Assembly: GCA_964443135.1 (NCBI GenBank)
Contig: CAYUBQ010000003.1
Location: forward strand, 62,001-126,000
From: JAIPEI01 sp964443135
Lineage (GTDB): Bacteria; Desulfobacterota; DSM-4660; Desulfatiglandales; HGW-15
Direction of reading: 5' to 3'
DNA length: 64,000 nucleotides
Positions 23,755 to 31,375 of the stretch are shown here, piece after piece. Position 1 is the first letter of the stretch; every line of letters starts with the position of its first letter. A program made the position numbers and the translations under genes. The notes under the pieces are model-generated. The model was given only the letters and a program-made list of their open reading frames with translations, did no database searches and had not been told where the DNA came from.

Positions 23755-25616
23755 ACGCTCTCCTCCGATCCCTCCTGGTCTCCGGGTCGTGCGACGATCG
23801 CCTTCACGGTCTCCACGATCGCCCCCCTGGAGATGTCCTGGTCGTCCAGCAGCTCCTCGGGCCGGCCGCTCCTGGGGGTCTTGCGGACCGCCAGGATGTG
23901 GAGCCTCGCGCCGGGGACGGCTGCGGCCACCGCCTCGCCCAGGCCGCCTTCGGCGTAGTGGTCCTCCACGGTCACCAGGGCAGGGGTCTCCTCCGCGGCC
24001 CTCCGAAGGGTGTCGCGGTCCACGGGCTTGACGCTGTAGAGGTCGATGACCCGCACGGCGATCCCCTCCTCGGCGAGGAGATCCGCCGCGGCCAGGGACT
24101 CGTGCAGGGTGATCCCGGCGGCCGCTACGGTCGCGGCGTCGTTTCCGCTGCGGCGCAGGACCTTGCTCCCCCCCACGGGAAACGCCACGTCGGCCCCGTA
24201 GATGACCGGGGTCTTGCCCCTGGTGGTCCTGAGGTAGACGATTCCCTCCCAGCGTGCGGCCTCTTCCACCAGCCGCTCGGTGGCGACCGCGTCCGCCGGG
24301 TAGAGGACGGCGGCGCCGGGCAGGGTCCGGAACATGGCCAGATCCTCGAGTCCCATCTGGGACGGCCCGTCCTCCCCGATGGAGACCCCGGCGTGGGATC
24401 CCACGAAGACGATGTGCGCCTCGGAGTACCGGCTCATGCGGATCTGGTCGAAGGCGCGTGTGAAGAAGGCGGCGAAGGTGGAGACGAAGGGGACCTTGTG
24501 CCGGGAGGCCAGGCCGAGGGCCGCGCCCACCATGTTCTGCTCGGCCACGTACATCTCGAAGAACCGCTCGGGGTGACGATCCTTGAAGGCTGCGGACTTG
24601 GTGGAGTTGCTCACCTCCCCGTCGAGGCAGACCATGTCCGGGTAGCGGGGGTACAGGCGCACGAGGGCGTTGCCGTATGCGGTCCGCGTGGCCACCGGGG
24701 TCTCCTGCGCATAGCTCGGCTCCTCCGGGATCCCTCCTTTCAGGGCCTCCGGGGCCAGATCCTCGGGAGGGAGAAGCGCCCCCCGCACCGACACGTCGAC
24801 GGGGCCCAGCTCCCCGAGTGCCCGGTCCAAATCCTCCTCCCCGAGGGCCTTGCCGTGCCATCCGTTTTGGTCCTCCACGAAGGAGACGCCTTTGCCCTTG
24901 ACGGTCCTGGCGATGATCAGGGTGGGGCGCCCCAGGGTCCCGGCCGCCTTTCGGTACGCCTCCAGGATGTCCGGGAGGGAGTGGCCGTCCACGAGGACGG
25001 TCTCCCACCCGAAGGCGGAGATCCTGCGCTCGTAGGCCTCCAGGTCGTGGCCGTAGAGGGTCTCCCCCCGCTGCCCCAGCCGGTTCACGTCCAGGACGGC
25101 CGTCAGGTTGTCGAGCTCGTAGTGGGCGGCGATCTGGACCGCCTCCCACTGGGAGCCCTCGGCCATCTCGCTGTCCCCGAGGAGCACGAAGGTGCGGTAG
25201 GGGAGCCGGTCCAGGAAGCGGGCGTTCAGGGCGAGCCCCAGCCCCACGGAAAGCCCCTGGCCCAGGGAGCCCGTGGCCGCGTCCACGTAAGGGAAGCGGG
25301 GCGTGGGGTGCCCCTCCAGCGGGCTTCCGAACGACCGGTAGGTGAACAGCTCCTCCCGCCGCACCGCTCCGGCCGCGGCCCACAGGGCGTAGAGAAGGGG
25401 AGAGGCGTGGCCCTTGGAAAAGACCAGGCGGTCGTTGTTCGGGTGCTCGGGCCGGTCCACGTCGTAACGAAAGGTCCCCCCGAACAGGAGCCCGACCATG
25501 AGGTCCGCCGCGGAAAGGCTCGACGTGGGGTGACCGGAGCCGGCGCGGCTGGTGGCCACCAGGATGTCGTGGCGCACCAGCCGGGCGATCTCCGACAGAT
25601 GGTCGATCGATCTCAT
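23751..25616 (-). CDS. tkt: Transketolase
   Basis: The 621-residue thiamine-diphosphate enzyme moves two-carbon units between sugar phosphates. The N-terminal half has SRAGSGHPTSSLSAADLMVG and the ThDP/Mg motif GDSEMAEGSQWEA; the pyrimidine domain has DGEVSNSTKSAAF, YVAEQNMVGAALGLA and FVGSHAGVSIGEDGPSQMG. Both halves are in one chain. Start and stop overlap the neighbours by ATGA on both sides (GAPDH upstream, peroxiredoxin downstream), so translation is coupled. The ATG at 25616 opens at MRSIDHLSEIARLVRHDILV. Confidence 0.92.
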   Translation of the reverse strand: MRSIDHLSEIARLVRHDILVATSRAGSGHPTSSLSAADLMVGLLFGGTFRYDVDRPEHPNNDRLVFSKGHASPLLYALWAAAGAVRREELFTYRSFGSPLEGHPTPRFPYVDAATGSLGQGLSVGLGLALNARFLDRLPYRTFVLLGDSEMAEGSQWEAVQIAAHYELDNLTAVLDVNRLGQRGETLYGHDLEAYERRISAFGWETVLVDGHSLPDILEAYRKAAGTLGRPTLIIARTVKGKGVSFVEDQNGWHGKALGEEDLDRALGELGPVDVSVRGALLPPEDLAPEALKGGIPEEPSYAQETPVATRTAYGNALVRLYPRYPDMVCLDGEVSNSTKSAAFKDRHPERFFEMYVAEQNMVGAALGLASRHKVPFVSTFAAFFTRAFDQIRMSRYSEAHIVFVGSHAGVSIGEDGPSQMGLEDLAMFRTLPGAAVLYPADAVATERLVEEAARWEGIVYLRTTRGKTPVIYGADVAFPVGGSKVLRRSGNDAATVAAAGITLHESLAAADLLAEEGIAVRVIDLYSVKPVDRDTLRRAAEETPALVTVEDHYAEGGLGEAVAAAVPGARLHILAVRKTPRSGRPEELLDDQDISRGAIVETVKAIVARPGDQEGSEESV

Positions 25617-26908
25617 GGCGCGCCTTCCCCGAGCCCCCTGGCGAGGGCCAGGGTCCGCTCCCCGAGCATGTGGGTGAACGAGCCCAGCTCGTTGTCGTAC
25701 CAGCCGTACACCACCACCTGGTTCACCGGCGCCTCCACCGTGCACCCCTCCCCCTCAAACGAGCCTTCCGGGGAGATGCGGCAGCCGGGCGTGACCGAGA
25801 CCCGCACCTTGCCGCGCTGGACGCGCGTCTCCCGCCCCTCGACCACGGCCGCGGCCGCGGTCCCGATGATGTCGGAGCTGACGTTCTGGGAGTCGGAGTA
25901 GGAGAGGTAAGGGCTCAGGTAGCCGTTGGCCGCGTTTCGGTACATCTCGTTGACGCCCTCGCGGGAGACCGGCCGCTCCGGGTCGTCCTGGAAATTCACC
26001 ATCAGGATCACGATGGAGCCCGTGGTGTTGGGGACCCTCACGGCCTCGGCCACGAAGTCGATCTGCTCCATCTCGGGGATCACCAGGGCGGCGGCCTTGG
26101 CCGCGCCGGTACTGGTCAGGATGATGTTGTCCAGAACGGCCCGATTCTTCCGGAGATCGCTCTTCCCCGCCTTGGGGAGGCTGTCCAGCACCCCCTGGGT
26201 GGAGGTGGCCGCGTGGACGGTCACCATGGAAGCCCCCAGGACGGGCTTGATGCCGAAGCGGTCCAGGATCGTCTTCATCAGGAAGGCCAGACAGGTGGTC
26301 GTGCAGGAGGCCGTGGAGACGATGTCGTGCCGCGCCGGGTCGTAGGCCTCGTCGTTGATCCCCTGGATGGTGGTGACGGCGTCCTCGGGCATTCCCCCGG
26401 ACTCGTCCTTGATCTTGAAGGGGGCCGAGAGCACCACCTTCCGGGCCCCCGCCTCCAGGTGCCCCCGCAGCGCACCCTTGGGGGCGTCGGCCGGTACGGT
26501 GGGATCCCGGAAGACCCCGGTGCAGTCCACCACCAGGGAGACGCCCTGCCCGGACCAGTCGATCTCCCTGGGGTTCCGGTCCTTTCTGAGGACGGTCACC
26601 GGGGTGCCGTTGACCCGCATGGTCCCGGCCGACTCGTCCAGCTCCTCGATGACCGGTCCGCCCCGGAAGCCGTGGATGTAGCGGCCCAGGGGGCCGTAGG
26701 TGCTGTCGCGGGCCAGGTAGTCGGCGATGTCCTCGAGACCCTGTCCCGCCTCGCGGCCGATGTTCACCACGATGCGCTCGAAAGAGCCCCGCGCCGCGTG
26801 ATGCCAGAGCAGGAGCTTCCCGATCCGGCCCATGCCGTTGATTCCGAGAGGCATGGCAAGGGGGGGCTGGATTTGGGAGAACACGGGATGATCCTTGGCG
26901 TCGAGCAT
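25613..26908 (-). CDS. gap: Glyceraldehyde-3-phosphate dehydrogenase, long atypical form
   Basis: A 431-residue GAPDH, about 100 residues longer than usual. Conserved: dinucleotide motif GINGMGRIGKLLLW, catalytic STASCTTTCLAFLMK, TSTGAAKAAALVIPEME, and YGWYDNELGSFTHM near the end. Differences: the usual N-D after beta-strand 2 reads VVNIGREAG, so cofactor preference may not be NAD, and the active-site His region reads TVHAATSTQGVLDS. AAGGAGG precedes the ATG. Coupled with transketolase, it would serve gluconeogenesis or the pentose phosphate pathway. Confidence 0.88.
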   Translation of the reverse strand: MLDAKDHPVFSQIQPPLAMPLGINGMGRIGKLLLWHHAARGSFERIVVNIGREAGQGLEDIADYLARDSTYGPLGRYIHGFRGGPVIEELDESAGTMRVNGTPVTVLRKDRNPREIDWSGQGVSLVVDCTGVFRDPTVPADAPKGALRGHLEAGARKVVLSAPFKIKDESGGMPEDAVTTIQGINDEAYDPARHDIVSTASCTTTCLAFLMKTILDRFGIKPVLGASMVTVHAATSTQGVLDSLPKAGKSDLRKNRAVLDNIILTSTGAAKAAALVIPEMEQIDFVAEAVRVPNTTGSIVILMVNFQDDPERPVSREGVNEMYRNAANGYLSPYLSYSDSQNVSSDIIGTAAAAVVEGRETRVQRGKVRVSVTPGCRISPEGSFEGEGCTVEAPVNQVVVYGWYDNELGSFTHMLGERTLALARGLGEGAP

Positions 26909-26982
26909 CTCAACCTCCTTGTCGGGGCGCGGCGTCGTCGTCCGGACCGACTGGAACCGATGCGCTGCGCCGCAGTTCACGG

Positions 26983-27016
26983 AAAAAGCCCGGCCCGTCG
27001 CCGGTGCCGGGCTTTT
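26983..27016. terminator. Bidirectional hairpin terminator
   Basis: AAAAAGCCCGG and CCGGGCTTTT flank a short loop. On the minus strand it ends the 67-residue gene at 27042 and separates it from the GAPDH operon. No gene approaches from the other side. Confidence 0.8.
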
Positions 27017-27041
27017 CCGCCTCGTTCGAACTGGGACCGGT

Positions 27042-27245
27042 TTACGAGGTGCTTTCCGATTTGGAGAAGTGGAGCTTCCCTTCCCCAGGAACGCTCTTGG
27101 GATCCAACAGCCGGGACGCGTCGTCCACACAGTTGGACTTCTCCTCCTCGCTCACGGAGTTGGGGTCCCGGAGCGCTCCCATGTCGCACAGAAAGCGGTT
27201 TCCTGCGTTGTCCTTCACCCAGACCATCGGTTCGTCGCTTGCCAT
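27042..27245 (-). CDS. Small conserved-looking protein, unknown function
   Basis: A 67-residue acidic protein without signal peptide: MVWVKDNAGNRFLCDMGALR and two cysteines 20 or so residues apart, then a lysine/serine tail. Family unknown. AAAGGAG lies before the ATG at 27245. The coding frame can be extended upstream only through repeat sequence and without a ribosome site, so the short form is preferred. Its promoter is probably at 27483-27531, beyond the repeat. Confidence 0.6.
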   Translation of the reverse strand: MASDEPMVWVKDNAGNRFLCDMGALRDPNSVSEEEKSNCVDDASRLLDPKSVPGEGKLHFSKSESTS

Positions 27246-27349
27246 GACATGCTCCTTTCTTTTGTCTTCGGGGTTTTCGCAGTTACCCGTCCCCGCCGTG
27301 AAAGCGTCTCCGGCGGGGGGTTCTCTTGTTTTGATTGCCTCGTCAAACG

Positions 27350-27500
27350 GACATGACCGGAGTCCGGTCACCCCGCTGATGAAAACCGGGTGTTTTCGTA
27401 GGGCGGGGTTTTACACCACGCCGTGCTTGTCGCAAGCCTTGCGGCGGCATGTGAGGCCCACCGCGGGGCATTTTCACGGTGAACAGTACCCGTTCACCGG
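27350..27500. repeat. Dispersed intergenic repeat, copy 1
   Basis: About 150 bp that recurs near 61674-61828 in the same orientation. Shared blocks include CACCCCGCTGATGAAAAC, GTAGGGCGGGGTTTTACACC, GTGCTTGTCGCAAGCCTTGC and TTCACGGT. A short hairpin (GCTTG-TCG-CAAGC) lies inside. It occupies most of the leader of the 67-residue gene. Confidence 0.8.
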
Positions 27501-27531
27501 GCTCGGCGCCCATGGGGTCCGGGCCGTATTC
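27483..27531 (-). promoter_or_regulatory. Promoter-like element GAATAC-N8-CCCCATGG
   Basis: Minus strand: GAATAC (27531-27526), eight bases, CCCCATGGGCG, then 18 bases and TACTGT (27488-27483). GAATAC and CCCCATGG match the octahaem operon promoter exactly. The nearest gene downstream is at 27245, giving a leader of roughly 230 bases that contains the dispersed repeat. Confidence 0.4.
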
Positions 27532-27554
27532 GCGCCTCGAGGCCCATGTAACCC

Positions 27555-27872
27555 TTACGATGGAAAGGGGTGCTCCGACTTGAACATAAAGATGTACGCT
27601 CCGTGGTTCACGTTCACCGTGAGGTTGCCCCCGTGGGACTTGGCATAGTTCACCCACCCCGGGTCGCCGCCCTCCTCCTCGCAGCTCTCCTCCGGCGAGG
27701 CCTTGCCGCTGCTCCGGTCGTACCAGGCCAAAAGCATGGGGTCGCTGTCGTATTTCCTCACCCTGTGGAGGGCGGCCTCGCGAGCGGTTTCGAAGTCCAG
27801 GTTCTTTTCGTCGATGTTCTCGAAGGTTTCCCCGGGAAAATCGACCTGCTCGACGGGCTTGCTGGTGGCCAT
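27555..27872 (-). CDS. AF1514-like small protein
   Basis: A 105-residue soluble protein: NLDFETAREAALHRVRKYDS, DPMLLAWYDRSSGKASP, then GWVNYAKSHGGNLTVNVNHG and YIFMFKS. The DPMLLAWYD and GGxLTVxVN signatures make me place it with the AF1514 family (DUF), found in archaea and anaerobic bacteria; function unknown. AAAAGGAGG precedes the ATG. It follows the cytochrome P460 gene in direction of a gene group rich in redox proteins, separated from it by 45 bp. Confidence 0.65.
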   Translation of the reverse strand: MATSKPVEQVDFPGETFENIDEKNLDFETAREAALHRVRKYDSDPMLLAWYDRSSGKASPEESCEEEGGDPGWVNYAKSHGGNLTVNVNHGAYIFMFKSEHPFPS

Positions 27873-27917
27873 GACGGTGATCCTCCTTTTCGGTTTGCTC
27901 TCGGCCCGCCCCGGGCT

Positions 27918-28406
27918 CTACCTGGGCTGGCTGAAGATGTAGTCCTGGTTCTTCTTCACGCTGTGACACTCGATGCAGCCGTCGACCTTGCCCTCGGCCA
28001 TGATCTTTCCGTCCGGTCCGTACTTGGCCCAGAACCAGTCGCCCGCCTCGGGATTGTACCCTTCGACCTTGTACATGGGGGTCACGGCGGCGAGCGTCTC
28101 GCGATCCTCGGCATAGTTCTCCTTCACCAGGATCGCCCGGTCCGGCAAGGGTTTTCCCTCCTTCGCGGCCCGCACGGCGACGTCGTTGGCATAGAGCCTG
28201 AGGTAGGCCCCGTGGGGGCTTTTCCCCTCGTACATGCCCTCCCAGCCCGGGAACGGTTCCCAGTCCTTGTAGTCATGCGTCTCGGCGATGTAGCTCCAGA
28301 GCTCCTTCCCGTCGGGCGCCGGCATCTTGCCGTGCATGCCCGCCCAGGCGATCTGGATGGCAAGCATCGACGCCAGGGCTGCTCCCACCATCCAAAAACG
28401 TTTCAT
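27918..28406 (-). CDS. Cytochrome P460 family protein
   Basis: A 162-residue periplasmic protein with signal peptide (VGAALASMLAIQIAWA) and the P460 fold: ELWSYIAETHDYKDWEPFPG, HGAYLRLYANDVAV, AILVKENYAED, YNPEAGDWFWAKYGPDG, and the haem site DGCIECHSVKKNQDYIFS. P460 proteins carry a modified haem, often linked to Lys or Tyr, and oxidise hydroxylamine or bind NO. With the HAO-like octahaem cytochrome 17 kb away it suggests handling of reactive nitrogen (inference). Confidence 0.85.
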   Translation of the reverse strand: MKRFWMVGAALASMLAIQIAWAGMHGKMPAPDGKELWSYIAETHDYKDWEPFPGWEGMYEGKSPHGAYLRLYANDVAVRAAKEGKPLPDRAILVKENYAEDRETLAAVTPMYKVEGYNPEAGDWFWAKYGPDGKIMAEGKVDGCIECHSVKKNQDYIFSQPR

Positions 28407-28462
28407 GTCGGTCTCCTTTCGTCTGTGATCGGTCCTTCGGTGCCGGTGAACCCGCCGGATCC

Positions 28463-28684
28463 TCAGCTCAGGCCGAAGCCCATGGACGCGTACTCGTCGA
28501 TCTTTTCCTTGGCCTCCGGAAGGGTCTTCCCCAGAGACCAGGGCTCCATGAACCCGCCCATCATCAGCTTCCAGCCCTCGGCCTCGTCGTAGAAGATCTC
28601 CGCATCTTCCTTGCAGGAAACCCCGCACGACTCCCTTCCCACGGCGTTGACCAGGTGCTCCATGAGCTCGTTTTTCCCCTCCAT
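28463..28684 (-). CDS. Small protein of unknown function between P460 and rubrerythrin
   Basis: A 73-residue soluble protein with an alpha/beta look: MEHLVNAVGRESCGVSCKED, then EIFYDEAEGWKLMMGGF and SLGKTLPEAKEKIDEYASMG. Two cysteines four residues apart could bind a metal. No family recognised. It starts nine bases after the rubrerythrin stop, so it belongs to that transcript. Confidence 0.65.
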   Translation of the reverse strand: MEGKNELMEHLVNAVGRESCGVSCKEDAEIFYDEAEGWKLMMGGFMEPWSLGKTLPEAKEKIDEYASMGFGLS

Positions 28685-28693
28685 GGCCCCCCC

Positions 28694-29188
28694 TCAGATC
28701 ACCTTGTGGAACGCCTTGCGTACGGCACCGCAGACCTGGCAGTACTCGGGCGGTTCCCGCGTGACCACGTGACCGCAGGCGTTGCAGACAAAGTACTCCT
28801 CCACGAGGAACTTATCCTGCTCCACGAGGGCCTTGCCCAGGAGCCGGTGATGGCCCTTTTCCACCTCCGATGCATGGGAGAAGCTGATCTCCGGTCCCTC
28901 CTCGCCCTCCTCGCGGGCCTCGGAGATCATCCGGGGATACAGGCTTTCGAACTCCTTGGCCTCGCTCTCCACGGCGTCCTGGACGTTGTCCCACGTCCCC
29001 CGAATCTTCTTCAGGTAGCTCAGGTGGCGGCGGGCGTGAACGGCCTCGGAGGCCGCCAGCGCCATGAACAGCTTGTACACGCCGTCCTGGTAGTCGTCCG
29101 CAGCCTTCTGGGCATAGATCAGGTACTTCTGGTAGGCGCGGCTCTCGCCGGTGAACGCCTCTTCCAGGTTCTTTTCCGTCTTCGACAT
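28694..29188 (-). CDS. Rubrerythrin
   Basis: A 164-residue peroxidase of anaerobes: a ferritin-like four-helix domain with the di-iron ligands in FTGESRAYQKYLIYA, ASEAVHARRHLSYL, and later SHASEVEKGHHRLL, followed by a rubredoxin-type Fe(SCys)4 site FVCNACGHVV and YCQVCGAVRKAF. It reduces hydrogen peroxide to water using rubredoxin or NADH-linked donors. It is the first gene of a run of small redox genes and has a GAATGG/CCCCATTG promoter. The ATG at 29188 has GAGGAGG upstream. Confidence 0.92.
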   Translation of the reverse strand: MSKTEKNLEEAFTGESRAYQKYLIYAQKAADDYQDGVYKLFMALAASEAVHARRHLSYLKKIRGTWDNVQDAVESEAKEFESLYPRMISEAREEGEEGPEISFSHASEVEKGHHRLLGKALVEQDKFLVEEYFVCNACGHVVTREPPEYCQVCGAVRKAFHKVI

Positions 29189-29226
29189 GGTTGCCCTCCT
29201 CGCTCGAGCGTTCGTCTTTCTTTTCT

Positions 29227-29274
29227 ATCCTCCGAAAAGCGGCCTCGATCCACAATGGGGTTGAACCCCCATTC
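29227..29274 (-). promoter_or_regulatory. Rubrerythrin promoter with GAATGGGG / CCCCATT operator dyad
   Basis: Minus strand: GAATGG (29274-29269), eight bases, CCCCATTGTGG (hexamer TTGTGG), 17 bases, GAGGAT (29232-29227). The same bases form an inverted repeat AATGGGG-N6-CCCATT. On the plus strand it also offers CCCCATTC towards the gene at 29441. Confidence 0.55.
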
Positions 29275-29440
29275 GCGAAGGTCCCCGTGTGTAGACGGGA
29301 TGAGGGTCCGAAGAATCGATGAGGCAAAAGGGGTCGGGACCATATACAGGATGGCGTGTATTGATCTGGAGGATTCCGGTTTGCGATCCTGATGAAACCG
29401 GGAAGGGTCCCGGTGCATTCCAGTAAAAAAGGAGGTTCAA

Positions 29441-29656
29441 ATGCCGCATCACGACAAGCCGATGAAAGACAAGGACTACGATCTGGTGAGCACGCTCTAT
29501 CACGCGCTGCAGGGGGTCGAGAAGAGCGACGTCTATCTCCTGGACGCGGAAAAGGCCGGAGACGAGGCCGTGACGTCGTTCATGCAGGAAGCGCGGAAGA
29601 GGTACAGCGAGATCTCCGAGAAGGCCAAATCCCTGCTCGGAGAGCGGCTCGGCTGA
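29441..29656 (+). CDS. Small helical protein, unknown function
   Basis: A 71-residue, highly charged helical protein: YDLVSTLYHALQGVEKSDVY and AVTSFMQEARKRYSEISEKA. It may be a short relative of ferritin-like four-helix proteins, but no metal ligands are placed as expected. AAAAAAGGAGG precedes the ATG. It stands divergent from rubrerythrin across the operator at 29227-29274, so the two may be coregulated. Confidence 0.65.
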   Translation: MPHHDKPMKDKDYDLVSTLYHALQGVEKSDVYLLDAEKAGDEAVTSFMQEARKRYSEISEKAKSLLGERLG

Positions 29657-29777
29657 CAATCCTCCGCGGACCCTCGACGAACGGGGTCCGGGGAACCCCG
29701 TGCCGCCCGTTTGCGCAGGGGTTCCGCCGGACCCGTCCGTTCAACCTGTTTCCACGCCGTGGAAGGGAGGAAAAGGG

Positions 29778-29993
29778 ATGGCCATTTCGGGCAAGTATGG
29801 GAAAATTGACATTCCCGGCATCGGTCCGGACGAGCCGGTGTTCGTTCTGCGGGCCAAGGACAAGCTCGCCGCCCCGACCCTGCGGATCTACCGGGAGCTT
29901 GCAGAGAGCCACCTGTCGCCGGTGATCGGGGGACTGGACGACGAGATCCAGCGTTTCCAGGAGTGGGAAGGGCTCAAGGAGCTCCCGGATTGA
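29778..29993 (+). CDS. Small protein, unknown function
   Basis: A 71-residue soluble protein: KYGKIDIPGIGPDEPVFVLR, then DKLAAPTLRIYRELAESHLS and a C-terminal helix (LDDEIQRFQEWEGLKELPD). The IPGIGPDEPVFVLRAKD segment looks conserved but I cannot name a family. GGAGG lies seven bases before the ATG. It follows the 71-residue gene by about 120 bp in the same direction. Confidence 0.6.
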   Translation: MAISGKYGKIDIPGIGPDEPVFVLRAKDKLAAPTLRIYRELAESHLSPVIGGLDDEIQRFQEWEGLKELPD

Positions 29994-30019
29994 GGCGGCC
30001 GCGCATCGATCCCCCCGTC

Positions 30020-30047
30020 TTGTATCCTACCAATCTAGTCCTATATT
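30020..30047 (+). promoter_or_regulatory. Possible sigma-70 promoter before the truncated gene
   Basis: TTGTAT, 16 bases, TATATT, in a locally A/T-rich patch. Nothing else supports it. Confidence 0.3.
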
Positions 30048-30102
30048 GGTTCACGGGCGGGGCCTGGATCCTCGCCCGCAGACCGGGTAAGGACGGTGCA
30101 GG

Positions 30103-30216
30103 ATGGAGGACAGGAGAAGAGCCGGATTCGACCGCCGAAGCGGTCGGGATCGGCGGCAGGTCTTCTGCCTGGACTACCTCATCCATGGCGGTGTCGAGCC
30201 AAGGAGCTGGACGGGT
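30103..30216 (+). pseudogene. Truncated small basic protein gene (DRR-rich type)
   Basis: The N-terminus MEDRRRAGFDRRSGRDRRQV followed by FCLDYLIHGGVEPRSWTG resembles small conserved proteins with DRR repeats that normally continue with further RRSG blocks. Here the sequence loses protein character after WTGR and the frame then runs antisense through tpx. I read it as a truncated gene left by a deletion next to tpx. Confidence 0.4.
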
Positions 30217-30222
30217 CGCACC

Positions 30223-30741
30223 TCAGGCCTGCTCGCGGGCCGCGCGGAGTGCGGCGTCGTAGTCGGGCGGGTCGGAGATCTCGCCCACCAGCTGGCGGTA
30301 GGCGATCTTTCCGCCCGAATCGATCACGAACACGGCCCGGGCCAGCAGCCTCAGCTCCTTGATGAGGACGCCGAAGGACTCGCCGAAGGCGGCGTCCCGG
30401 TGGTCCGAGAGCAGGGTCACGTTGGAGGCCCCGTGCTCGTCGGCCCACCGCTTCTGGGCGAAGGGCAGGTCCATGCTCACCACCACCATCCGGACCTTCC
30501 CGGGCAGGGACTCGGCCTCCCGGTTGAACCGCTTGGTCTCCTCGGAGCAGACCGAGGTGTCGAGGGAGGGTACGGAGGCTGCGATGAGGACCCCTCCGGC
30601 CCGCAGCTCCTCCAGGGTCGCGTCGCTCAGGTCGTTGGCGAGCAGGCTGACGCCGGGCGCCGGGTCTCCCGGACCCACCTCCTTGCCCACGAGGGTCAAG
30701 GGGTTTCCCTGGAAGGTCACTTCATCCTTTCGTTCGCTCAT
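30223..30741 (-). CDS. tpx: Thiol peroxidase
   Basis: A 172-residue atypical 2-Cys peroxiredoxin. The peroxidatic Cys is in VPSLDTSVCSEETKRFNRE. The second Cys expected about 34 residues later is missing: that stretch reads FAQKRWADEHGASNVTLLSD, with no Cys, unlike E. coli Tpx. It may therefore use another thiol donor. Its start overlaps the stop of the DUF488 gene (ATGA), and AAAAGGAG precedes the ATG. Confidence 0.88.
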   Translation of the reverse strand: MSERKDEVTFQGNPLTLVGKEVGPGDPAPGVSLLANDLSDATLEELRAGGVLIAASVPSLDTSVCSEETKRFNREAESLPGKVRMVVVSMDLPFAQKRWADEHGASNVTLLSDHRDAAFGESFGVLIKELRLLARAVFVIDSGGKIAYRQLVGEISDPPDYDAALRAAREQA

Positions 30742-31115
30742 GTCGCTCTCCTTTTCTGCGTCTCCATCCGATTTTCGATGAAATCCTCGAGGGCCTCGGC
30801 GTTGTTGTGCTCCTCGTCGCGCGCGGCGAAGAGCAGGGTCACGTTTTCCCTCCCGGCCCGGGCGGCGAGGCGGTCCAGGATCTTCTCCTTGGGGGCCGCC
30901 CTGAGCTCGGCCCGGTATCGCTGCCTGAACTTGCCCCACCTGCGGGGGTCGTGGTCGAACCAGTTCCGGAGCCGGCTGCTCGGCGCCAGCTCCTCGAGCC
31001 AGTCGGTCAGCGACGCCTCCTCCTTGGAGACGCCTCGGGGCCACAGGGCGTCCACCAGGTAGCGGTCCCCGTCCTCCGGATCGGGGGGCTCGTAGATCCG
31101 TTTCGTCTTCACCAT
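30738..31115 (-). CDS. DUF488 family protein
   Basis: A 125-residue protein with the DUF488 (YeaO-like) pattern: KTKRIYEPPDPEDGDRYLVD, ALWPRGVSKEEASL, LRNWFDHDPRRWGKFRQRY and VTLLFAARDEEHNNA. Function is unknown; members often sit beside peroxide or haem-stress genes. GGAGGCAGGC precedes the ATG. It forms a coupled pair with tpx under the promoter at 31162. Confidence 0.85.
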   Translation of the reverse strand: MVKTKRIYEPPDPEDGDRYLVDALWPRGVSKEEASLTDWLEELAPSSRLRNWFDHDPRRWGKFRQRYRAELRAAPKEKILDRLAARAGRENVTLLFAARDEEHNNAEALEDFIENRMETQKRRAT

Positions 31116-31161
31116 GCCTGCCTCCGCAGCCTGTTGCGACCCTTTGTCGCTTCTCGGCACA

Positions 31162-31195
31162 AGAATGGTCCCGGATCGGGCGGCCGTCAATGGGG
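31162..31195 (-). promoter_or_regulatory. Promoter of DUF488-tpx with CCCCATTGACG box
   Basis: Minus strand: GGGGGATTCA followed by CCCCATTGACG (TTGACG is -35), 17 bases, CATTCT (31167-31162). The upstream GAAT half-site is replaced by a G run (AATTTGGGGG), but GATTCACCCCAT is shared base for base with the octahaem operon promoter. Confidence 0.55.
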
Positions 31196-31375
31196 TGAAT
31201 CCCCCAAATTGTGTGGTCCCCCCGTTCCGCCTCCCCGGGAGAAGGGGCTTGTGTTCGGCAGGATGCTGCATTAGGGTGGAGATCGAAGGCTCGCTGGACG
31301 CTTACGACCTTGGCGGCGTGTGGCGGGCCCTTTCTCACAAGCCGGGTCGGCCGGGAAGGCCGGGAAGGACAAAGC

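Noticed and set aside
27288..27316. Terminator hairpin (CCCCGCCG / CCGGCGGGG)
   Set aside because: The T-rich side faces the plus strand, where no gene ends; on the strand of the nearby gene it is in the leader.
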